DNA of 6,605 bases from NCBI GenBank assembly GCA_017548245.1, contig JAFYMU010000209.1:1-6605 (forward strand), given 5' to 3'. The translations under genes were made by a program, and so were the position numbers. Under the pieces are notes generated by a model that was given only the letters and a program-made list of their open reading frames with translations, had not been told where the DNA came from and ran no database searches. Of the stretch, positions 1 to 5,315 are shown in pieces (the stretch's first letter is position 1; the number at the start of each line of letters is the position of its first letter). The stretch is from Kiritimatiellia bacterium. Lineage in GTDB: Bacteria > Verrucomicrobiota > Kiritimatiellia > RFP12 > DVOR01.

Positions 1-339
1 CATGGCGCCAAAGTAAATGCGCTTCGTGGACAAGGTGGCGCGGGCTTCTTCCAAGGACATGCCTTTGGACTTGCGCTTTTCATAGAAGGCTTCGCTCAAT
101 TCATCCAAGAGCGGATCGCAGGTGTAGTCAATCACGGTGACTTCTGCAGCCAACTTCATCCCTGCAGCATTTTCAGAGAAGGCGATTTCTTCTGCGGTAC
201 CTAAAACGATAATCTTTGCGACATTTTCTTGAACGGCCAAATTGGCGGCCTTAATCACGCGAGGGTCCTGACCTTCAGGGAGCACCACGGTGCGACCCGA
301 ACCCTTCGCTTTATTGCAAATCTGACGTAACAAATCCAT
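1..339 (-). CDS. pta: Phosphate acetyltransferase, N-terminal part (runs off the window)
   Basis: This encodes the first 113 residues of a phosphate acetyl/butyryltransferase-family enzyme, which reversibly converts acetyl-CoA and phosphate to acetyl phosphate and CoA in the cytoplasm, usually together with acetate kinase. The recognisable parts are the family N-terminus: MDLLRQI, then VVLPEGQDPRV at about residues 17-27, KIIVLGTAEEI at 42-52, and the conserved YFGAM stretch at the window edge (109-113). The start ATG at 339-337 is preceded by AGAAAGGT (356-349), a moderate ribosome binding site about 10 nt away. The fragment begins directly at the catalytic-domain N-terminus, so there is no sign of the CobQ/DRTGG-type N-terminal extension of long Pta forms or of a malic enzyme fusion. 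The gene has its own candidate promoter at 407-379. The C-terminal two thirds lie beyond base 1, so phosphate butyryltransferase specificity cannot be strictly excluded. Confidence 0.9.
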   Translation of the reverse strand, partial: MDLLRQICNKAKGSGRTVVLPEGQDPRVIKAANLAVQENVAKIIVLGTAEEIAFSENAAGMKLAAEVTVIDYTCDPLLDELSEAFYEKRKSKGMSLEEARATLSTKRIYFGAM

Positions 340-378
340 GATGGAATGACCTTTCTAAAAGATAAAGCGGATAGAATA

Positions 379-407
379 AGTGTACCGCTCCCACGCAACT
401 TTAGCAA
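379..407 (-). promoter_or_regulatory. Candidate sigma70-type promoter for pta
   Basis: On the minus strand TTGCTA (407-402, 4 of 6 to the -35 consensus) and TACACT (384-379, 4 of 6 to the -10 consensus) are separated by exactly 17 nt. An A-rich tract just upstream (AATAAAAAAG, complement of about 419-410) resembles an UP element. Transcription would start near 372 and leave a leader of roughly 33 nt before the pta ATG at 339. It lies in the 139-bp space between the interrupted tatD and pta, which is where a promoter would be expected if pta starts a new unit. The call rests on motif inspection only. Confidence 0.6.
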
Positions 408-478
408 GTCTTTTTTATTGGATTCTCTCCATACCGACATCCTTGGTGTGCAGGAGGCGAAAGACGCGCCGAACCAAA

Positions 479-1276
479 TTAGCGCGCAGAGATGAAATTT
501 TGGGCATTTTGTGTGGTTTGAGCCGCGATTTCCGCGATTGAGCAACCTCTTATGGCCGCTAACGCAGTACCCACGCGACAGAGATTCAGCGGATGATTGA
601 GACGACCCGAGGTGGATTCAAGCACATCAACACCCTCCCCTCGCGGTAACATATCGGGCGCATCGGTCTCAATTAAGAGGCGATCTGCGGGAACCGCGGC
701 GGCGAGTTGGCGAACCCTTTCCGCAGAAGGATTGAGCAACGCGGTTCCAAAGCTGAACCAAAGATTGCGATGACGGAAGAGGCGATGATGAAGTTGCTCC
801 ACCGAAAAGGCGGCACCATGGAGCATGATCGCTGGCACCTTCATGACCCACGGCTCGAGTGCATCAAAAAGATCACGCCATTTCCGCGCACCATGCACGA
901 TGATCGGACGCAAAAAGCGTTCGGCAAGCGCGAGTTGCGCGTGAAGTGCGCGGTGTTATTGAGCGCCGCCATCGGACGTTTTACGCAGGCCATCGAGACC
1001 GATTTCGCCGATGAGTGCGGTGGGATGGGCTTGGAGTAACGCCTCTAACTGCTTAAGGTTCGTCGCATCCGCTTCGTCTGCCGCCCACGGATGAATGCCA
1101 TACGCACGGATTATGGCAGGATCTTCGGGCAACGGCGTTTCCCATTCTGCGGGGAATGCGGCACAAGTGAGACCGCCCACAATCTGAGCGTCACGCCAAA
1201 TCTGCCGAACATGCTCCACCTCTGGGTGAAGCCGCGGATCGGTTAAGTGAAGATGTGCATCAAACCAACGAACCAT
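479..1276 (-). pseudogene. tatD: TatD-family metal-dependent hydrolase interrupted by an in-frame TAA at codon 107
   Basis: Read through, this is a 265-codon TatD-family (amidohydrolase-fold) DNase-like protein, close to the usual family length of about 260. The first segment (106 codons, 1276-959) has the FDAHLHLTD metal site (His8, His10), AYGIHPW (58-64) and GEIGLD with metal ligand Glu91. A TAA follows at 958-956. In the same frame the rest continues without gap (955-479): AQLALAE (113-119), PIIVHGAR with His128, IMLHGAAFS with His153, and LLIETDAPD with Asp205, ending in TAA at 481-479. All expected ligands are therefore present but split by one stop. The stop sits where the family usually has Gln (as in the E. 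coli TatD segment EEQERAFVAQL), so a single CAA-to-TAA transition explains it. The start ATG at 1276 gives the usual short N-terminus; an ATG at 1294 would add six residues. Neither has a good ribosome binding site, and the aroC terminator lies directly upstream. A sequencing error or rare variant is possible. Confidence 0.85.
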
Positions 1277-1292
1277 AGGGCGATAGCATAAC

Positions 1293-1328
1293 ATAAAAAT
1301 AAACGCCCTGTGCAAGCACAAGGCGTTT
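1293..1328 (-). terminator. Intrinsic terminator after aroC
   Basis: On the minus strand AAACGCCTTGTGC (1328-1316) pairs with GCACAGGGCGTTT (1313-1301). This gives up to 13 pairs including one U-G wobble, closing on a tight CUUG-like turn, and it is followed at once by ATTTTTAT (1300-1293). It begins 30 nt after the aroC stop, as expected for the end of the aconitase-to-aroC unit. The + strand reads GTTTTG after the stem, so weak termination in the other direction is possible, but no + strand gene is seen. The hairpin ends only 24 bases before the tatD start codon at 1276, leaving tatD almost no room for its own promoter. Confidence 0.85.
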
Positions 1329-1358
1329 GTTTTGAGCGTTACGTCGCAAGGCGGCAGA

Positions 1359-2519
1359 TTACGGCCAGAAGACTTTGGGTTCGGCAGACAACTGCACCTC
1401 GGCGGCCTTCGGCAACGCCGCATAGCGCGGTAACATCTCATTGAGGCTATCGCCACCCAACTTTTCAATCAACGCGGCGGCGAGTTCGATCAAGACCACG
1501 CTTTCAATGACCACGCACGCACGCGGCACAGGGCACGTGTCCGAACGTTCATAGGTCGTGGTTGCCGGCTTACCCGTTGCTAAATCCACACTCTTCTGCG
1601 GCACAATCGTGGTCGGAATCGGTTTCATTGCCACACGCAAACGCAAGGGTTGCCCCGTGGTCATGCCCGCTTCCAAGCCGCCACAACGGTTGGTCGGACG
1701 CACCAACTGGCCCGCCTCGTCACGCACAATCGCGTCATGCAACTGGCTCCCCGGCGTCGCGGCACCCTTAAAGGCTTCACCAATCTCCAAGCCCTTAATA
1801 GCATTCACCGACATCACCGCAGCGGCCAAGCGCGCATCCAAGCGACGTTCGGGCGTGACATAGGAACCCAAGCCAATCGGCAAACCCGTCACTTCCAATT
1901 CAATCACGCCACCCAAGGTCTCACCTTGGCTCTTCGCGATGTGAATCGCGTTGGTATAGGCATCCTCTTGAGCCTGCGAAGGCGCGCGACCCGGCGACGT
2001 TTCAGCAAAGGCAAAGGCGGTTTCATCGTCAATGGCCACCGCAGGCACATTGCCCAACGATGCCACATAAGAGCGTGCCTTAATGCCAAAGGCCGCCAAG
2101 AACTGACGCGCAATCGCGCCAACCGCCACGCGGCAAGCCGTCTCACGCGCGCTGGAACGTTCGAGTGCCTGGCGGATATCGTTAAAACCATACTTTGCGC
2201 AAGCCGCCAAGTCGGCGTGACCCGGGCGCGCCGTGGTATAAGCCGTGACCGCCTTACCCTTCCACGCGGCATGATCCTTGTTGACGATTTGCAAAGCAAT
2301 CGGTGCACCCGTAGTCACCCCTTGCATCACGCCTGCCAAAATCTCAGCACGATCCGTTTCAATCGCCATGCGGCCCCCAGCGCCAGCCTTCAACTGACGT
2401 TTGGCCAAGTCTGCCGCGACCATCTCCGCGTCCAACGGAAGACCCGCCGGCACGCCTTCGACAATCACGCTCAAACACGGGCCGTGCGATTCACCTGCAG
2501 AAAGATAATGGAAAGCCAT
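1359..2519 (-). CDS. aroC: Chorismate synthase, long form
   Basis: This encodes chorismate synthase, which converts 5-enolpyruvylshikimate-3-phosphate to chorismate using reduced FMN, the last step of the common aromatic pathway, in the cytoplasm. The 386-residue product shows the family signatures in order: AGESHG at 8-13 (invariant His12), GGRMAIETD at 48-56, TARPGHADL at 96-104 (invariant His101), NDIRQALERSSARETA at 113-128, MSVNAIKGLEIG at 236-247, CGGLEAGMTTG at 279-289, MKPIPTT at 298-304, and ERSDTCPVPRACVV at 324-337. Retention of the segment around VDLATGKP (311-318) and the total length fit the long form rather than the roughly 360-residue enterobacterial form. The ATG at 2519 follows GAGG with 5 nt spacing; that site lies immediately after the stop of the 40-codon ORF, 12 nt upstream. 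A strong terminator follows 30 nt after the TAA. No key motif is missing, so the enzyme should be functional. Confidence 0.97.
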   Translation of the reverse strand: MAFHYLSAGESHGPCLSVIVEGVPAGLPLDAEMVAADLAKRQLKAGAGGRMAIETDRAEILAGVMQGVTTGAPIALQIVNKDHAAWKGKAVTAYTTARPGHADLAACAKYGFNDIRQALERSSARETACRVAVGAIARQFLAAFGIKARSYVASLGNVPAVAIDDETAFAFAETSPGRAPSQAQEDAYTNAIHIAKSQGETLGGVIELEVTGLPIGLGSYVTPERRLDARLAAAVMSVNAIKGLEIGEAFKGAATPGSQLHDAIVRDEAGQLVRPTNRCGGLEAGMTTGQPLRLRVAMKPIPTTIVPQKSVDLATGKPATTTYERSDTCPVPRACVVIESVVLIELAAALIEKLGGDSLNEMLPRYAALPKAAEVQLSAEPKVFWP

Positions 2520-2531
2520 ACTCGCCTCTTC

Positions 2532-2654
2532 TCAACGAAAGAACATCCAACACCATGCCAATACGAGCAGCACGGTAAAGAGAACCCGGACGGCAGTACG
2601 CCGTGCCGGGTCATAGATTTCAATAAAACGCGTCCGTAGCAATTGCCAAAGCAT
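2532..2654 (-). CDS. Predicted 40-residue single-pass membrane peptide (unrecognised)
   Basis: I do not recognise this protein. The ATG at 2654 lies 3 nt after the lpxD stop, and the TGA at 2534-2532 ends 12 nt before the aroC ATG, so the ORF fills the whole lpxD-aroC gap. The product starts MLWQLLRTRFIEIYDPARR, continues with a hydrophobic stretch VLFTVLLVLAWCWMFF at 24-39 and ends in Arg40. Basic residues (Arg7, 9, 18, 19, 23) precede the hydrophobic part, which predicts an N-in single-pass inner membrane peptide with little beyond the helix. It is rich in Trp (3, 34, 36). A GAGGGTAAG sequence within the lpxD 3' end lies upstream, 10 nt or more from the ATG, so the ribosome binding site is present but not ideal; coupling to lpxD translation is likely. 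It is in the same frame as lpxD, separated by TAA GCA. In favour of a real gene are the fit to the gap, the coherent membrane segment and the aroC ribosome binding site starting right after its stop. Against it are the short length and no known family. Confidence 0.6.
   Translation of the reverse strand: MLWQLLRTRFIEIYDPARRTAVRVLFTVLLVLAWCWMFFR
2584..2611 (-). other. GC-rich imperfect hairpin inside the 40-codon ORF
   Basis: ACCCGG-C-A-CGGC (2611-2600) can pair with GCCG-T-CCGGGT (2594-2584) around a 5-nt loop (2599-2595), giving 11 pairs with one bulged C. It falls in codons 15-24 of the small ORF (around DPARRTAVRV). No T-run follows (TCTCTTTACC), so it does not look like an intrinsic terminator. 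It could slow ribosomes or stabilise mRNA between lpxD and aroC, or it may simply reflect Arg/Pro codons. The structure is visible; the role is unknown. Confidence 0.5.
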
Positions 2655-2657
2655 TGC

Positions 2658-3695
2658 TTACTTACCCTCGATGGACTTCAGACGTGCTTCCAAATCCGCA
2701 ATCTTTGCCTTCAACTTATCCACCTGACGCGGCAAGAGAAGCGTTTGAGCAAAGGTGCGCTTGGGCTGTGCGGGCGTACCGAGGACATATTCGCCTTCTG
2801 GCACATCTTCCTTCACGCCAGCCTGCGGACCGACCTGAGCGCGTTCGTGCACCGTGAGGTGACCGGCGATGCCAGCCTGCGACCAGATGAGCGCGCCCGT
2901 TTCAATCTTTGCACTACCGGCGATACCCGCCTGAGCGATGATGCCCACGAAGGGCGCCACCTGCACGTTGTGACCGATCTGCACGAGGTTGTCGATCTTC
3001 ACGCAATCGCCAATGCGCGTGCGGCCAAAGCGAGCGCGGTCGATACAGGTGTTCGAACCGATTTCCACGTCGTTACCGATTTCCACGATACCAATCTGCG
3101 GCACCTTGGTAATCACCGGGCCCTGCATGCTGATTTCAACGGTGTAGCCGTAGCCATCCGAACCAATCTTCACGCCAGCATGGAGAATCACGCGATCACC
3201 CAAGACGCACGATTCGCGCACATTCACCTGAGGATAGAGGTGGCAATCCTTACCAATCTTCACATCCTGAGCGATGAACACCAAACCATCAATGATGGTA
3301 TTGTCGCCAATCGTCACGCCATCTTCAATCACCGTGTGCGGGCCAATGTAGACATTCTTACCGAGCGTCACATTGTCACCGATAACCGCCGTCACATGAA
3401 CGCCAGGTTCGCGCACCACAGGCTTGGGGCCAAAGATAGGCGAGAGCGAAGCAAAGGCCTTGTTCGGATCTTCCACGCGAATCAAGACAGCCTTCGTTTC
3501 ACCCACGTAGTCATTGGACACCAAGACTGCCGAGGCGGAGGTGGTCTTCATCTGCGAGGCATACTTCATGTTGGCCAAGAAGGAGATATCTCCCGTGCGA
3601 GCTTCAAGCAAACTCGCCATTGCGCAGATTTCAATATCCGCGTGCTCGGCATCAAAGGTTCCGTTAACGGCTTTAGCGACATCACAGAGTTTCAT
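2658..3695 (-). CDS. lpxD: UDP-3-O-acylglucosamine N-acyltransferase LpxD
   Basis: This enzyme transfers the second acyl chain, from acyl-ACP, to the glucosamine amine of UDP-3-O-acylglucosamine, the third step of lipid A synthesis, at the cytosolic side of the inner membrane. The 345-residue product matches the family size (341 in E. coli). It has an N-terminal uridine-binding domain (1-98, with GDISFLANMKY at 35-45), a left-handed beta-helix of hexapeptide repeats (about 99-295, such as VIGDNVTLGKNVYIGP), the GSDGYGY motif at 178-184, and QIGHNV at 239-244 with the predicted catalytic His242. A short C-terminal helix (about 323-342) looks like the family coiled coil. The start ATG at 3695 was chosen because AAAAGGAGG (3710-3702) lies 6 nt upstream and the product then begins MKLCDVA, as LpxD should. 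Frame extension to 3839 is overlap with the upstream gene. lpxA, lpxB, lpxC and fabZ are not adjacent, unlike the proteobacterial arrangement. Confidence 0.97.
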   Translation of the reverse strand: MKLCDVAKAVNGTFDAEHADIEICAMASLLEARTGDISFLANMKYASQMKTTSASAVLVSNDYVGETKAVLIRVEDPNKAFASLSPIFGPKPVVREPGVHVTAVIGDNVTLGKNVYIGPHTVIEDGVTIGDNTIIDGLVFIAQDVKIGKDCHLYPQVNVRESCVLGDRVILHAGVKIGSDGYGYTVEISMQGPVITKVPQIGIVEIGNDVEIGSNTCIDRARFGRTRIGDCVKIDNLVQIGHNVQVAPFVGIIAQAGIAGSAKIETGALIWSQAGIAGHLTVHERAQVGPQAGVKEDVPEGEYVLGTPAQPKRTFAQTLLLPRQVDKLKAKIADLEARLKSIEGK

Positions 3696-3701
3696 GAAGA
3701 A

Positions 3702-3710
3702 CCTCCTTTT
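3702..3710 (-). promoter_or_regulatory. Strong ribosome binding site of lpxD overlapping the upstream stop
   Basis: AAAAGGAGG, a near-perfect Shine-Dalgarno sequence, ends 6 nt before the lpxD ATG at 3695. Its first bases are the last two bases of the TAA (3711-3709) of the upstream zinc-finger gene. This decides the lpxD start and suggests that termination on the upstream gene and initiation on lpxD are coupled. Confidence 0.9.
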
Positions 3711-5301
3711 AGGCTTGTTCAGACTCAGATTCAACGACCGGTGCTTCGGCTTCAGCAGGGGCTGCGGGCGCTTCCGCGGCAGGGGCTTCAGGCGCAACGG
3801 CTTCAGCAGGAGCGGCAGCCTTTTCTTCAGCGGCGGCATCGCGTTCGCGCTTCATTTCTTCAGGAAGCTTACGGAAACGCGGCGTGGCTTCAGGCAGGGC
3901 CAAGACGCCATTGTAGTATTCCAAGATGTGACCCTTCGCAAAGAGGAAGGCAATCTGGCGCACCACCACATTCATATCCATATCAGCCAAGGACTCACGC
4001 AACGCAGCGAGGAGTTCGGCACGGGTGCACAAGGGGTGTTCGGCCACATACTTCAACGCTTCTGCCAATTCGCGCACCATGTGTTCGCCAGAGGTCGGGG
4101 TCAACGTCACATTGGCCACGAATTCGGGACCACGCGCATCGTTACCACGGAAGATAGTGAACTTACGATGACGGAATGCACCGCGCAATGCGTAGAGCAA
4201 GGAGCTCGGATTCATCTGTTCCTTGCGAAGCGCATTCTTCAACAACTGCACGAGCGAAGCCGAGGTTGAGGTCTGAGCGATGGTCACCGGCACGCACACG
4301 TGCTTTGCGGAGGCCACCAACTTCGGCAAGAGGTCGCGACGGAAGATAGCTTCTGCCTGGTCACGATTGTAGGTCGGGCGCGTCTCTTCAGCGGTTTCTG
4401 CTTCGCCTTCTGCGGGAGCTTCCACCGGAGCCGCCTTCAAACGGTACACCGTGCGCACGGTCTGGGTCTGCTTCCAAGCCTCAATCGACTCAGGGTCGCG
4501 GCACATTTCCACCTTCTTGAGGTAATCCTTTTCGGACAACCCAACGCGAGCCGCCAATTCAGCCACGCGATGATGATAAGCATGATGGTTCGGTGCGCCC
4601 ACCCATTCGTTGGTAATCGTGCACTTGGCCACGCAAGGGAAGGTGCCCGACGGCGCATCGCAGCTTTCCTGGGTGATATCAAAGAAGTCGCCCAAGTGCG
4701 TTGCCAAAATGTGAGCCACCACTTCTGCTTCGGTCAAGGCCACATAGTCGCACGCCTTACAGGTCCAGAAGATCGTATCCGTCTCGGGCTTCGCTTCAAA
4801 ACGAGCCAAACAAGCCTGCGGATTTTCCAAGAAGAGACGCACAAACTTCTTCACAGGATAAGCGGTGTGCGTGGACTGCAAGGTCTTGATGATGAGGCCG
4901 AGGTTGCGCTGATTGGGGAGGATTCGCAATTCCGCATCCAACGGTTTCACGAATTCACGGCGCATCGGAGGACGGTCTGTGCGCGGCTTGCGGAAGGGAC
5001 GATCACCCTCTGCGCGAGGGGCTGCTCCCTCCTGGCGCGGACGATCATTGTCCCGTTCACGACGCGGACGACGTTCGCCATCACCGAATTCACGGCGGGG
5101 CGGACGCGGACGATCGTTGTCACGACGCGAGAAGCGCTCCCGATCACGGAAGCCACCTTCACGACGCGGGCGCTCTTCGCGGCCAGTGCGTTCGTCATAG
5201 ACCTTGTCCTGGTAACGGCTGACATACTCATCGGCCGACGTACGCGCCCAATCGGGTGCGAAATCGAAACCGAGGTTCTTATTGGTATCTGCGTCGCTCA
5301 T
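3709..5301 (-). CDS. Unrecognised 530-residue protein with Arg-rich N-terminus, C2H2 zinc finger and possible winged helix
   Basis: I do not recognise a named family. Residues 1-34 are mixed and polar (MSDADTNKNLGFDF). Residues 35-118 are low complexity, dominated by Arg, Asp, Glu, Pro and Gly, with DNDRPR twice (61-66, 84-89) and RREF twice (69-72, 114-117), like the basic tails of RNA-binding proteins. Residues 119-180 look folded (AELRILPNQRNLGLIIKTL). A C2H2 zinc finger follows: Cys181, Cys184, His197, His202, spacing CX2CX12HX4H. Further Cys214, Cys223, Cys227 and His239, 240, 243, 244 could bind a second metal. An acidic linker (292-308) leads to a second domain (about 311-475) whose end (408-470, ELAEALKYVAEHPLCTRAEL onward) has the helix and wing pattern of a winged helix. 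Residues 485-530 are Ala/Glu/Pro-rich and acidic. There is no signal peptide or membrane segment, so it is probably cytoplasmic and nucleic-acid binding (inferred). The ATG at 5301 follows AAAGGAG at 9 nt spacing, just after the aconitase stop; lpxD starts 13 nt after its own stop. Confidence 0.85.
   Translation of the reverse strand: MSDADTNKNLGFDFAPDWARTSADEYVSRYQDKVYDERTGREERPRREGGFRDRERFSRRDNDRPRPPRREFGDGERRPRRERDNDRPRQEGAAPRAEGDRPFRKPRTDRPPMRREFVKPLDAELRILPNQRNLGLIIKTLQSTHTAYPVKKFVRLFLENPQACLARFEAKPETDTIFWTCKACDYVALTEAEVVAHILATHLGDFFDITQESCDAPSGTFPCVAKCTITNEWVGAPNHHAYHHRVAELAARVGLSEKDYLKKVEMCRDPESIEAWKQTQTVRTVYRLKAAPVEAPAEGEAETAEETRPTYNRDQAEAIFRRDLLPKLVASAKHVCVPVTIAQTSTSASLVQLLKNALRKEQMNPSSLLYALRGAFRHRKFTIFRGNDARGPEFVANVTLTPTSGEHMVRELAEALKYVAEHPLCTRAELLAALRESLADMDMNVVVRQIAFLFAKGHILEYYNGVLALPEATPRFRKLPEEMKRERDAAAEEKAAAPAEAVAPEAPAAEAPAAPAEAEAPVVESESEQA
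5036..5121 (-). repeat. Short in-gene repeats coding for DNDRPR
   Basis: Two 17-bp copies, at 5036-5052 and 5105-5121, match at 16 of 17 positions and are 69 bp apart, so the frame is kept; both encode DNDRPR. A second repeat, CGAATTCACGGCG on the + strand, occurs exactly at 4950-4962 and 5085-5097 and encodes RREF. These look like internal duplications that built up the Arg-rich N-terminal region, not mobile elements. Confidence 0.65.
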
Positions 5302-5315
5302 CTTGCGTCGCTCCT

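Noticed and set aside
456..470. Possible terminator hairpin after tatD (GGCG/CGCC)
   Set aside because: The stem is only 4 pairs and no T-run follows on the minus strand, so it is not a credible intrinsic terminator.
255..545. Minus-strand frame of 96 codons over the pta start and upstream gap
   Set aside because: It overlaps the pta N-terminus in another frame and the promoter region, with no domain or suitable ribosome binding site.
944..970. Programmed stop codon readthrough at the tatD TAA (CAA before the stop)
   Set aside because: The upstream CAA resembles the known viral readthrough context, but the following CAC CGC does not fit CARYYA. A simple nonsense mutation explains the data better.
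707..1039. + strand open frame across the tatD nonsense codon
   Set aside because: It is a shadow of tatD: the minus-strand frame carries all TatD ligands, while this translation has no recognisable feature.
1276..1315. Possible tatD promoter (TTGCAC with TATGCT or TATGTT)
   Set aside because: The elements are weak, the -35 half lies inside the terminator stem, and transcription would begin at or inside the coding start.
2643..4157. Long + strand open frame (504 codons) opposite lpxD and the end of the zinc-finger gene
   Set aside because: It lies antisense to two convincing genes. Its His/Asp-rich periodic translation mirrors the hexapeptide repeats of lpxD read backwards, and no family is recognisable.
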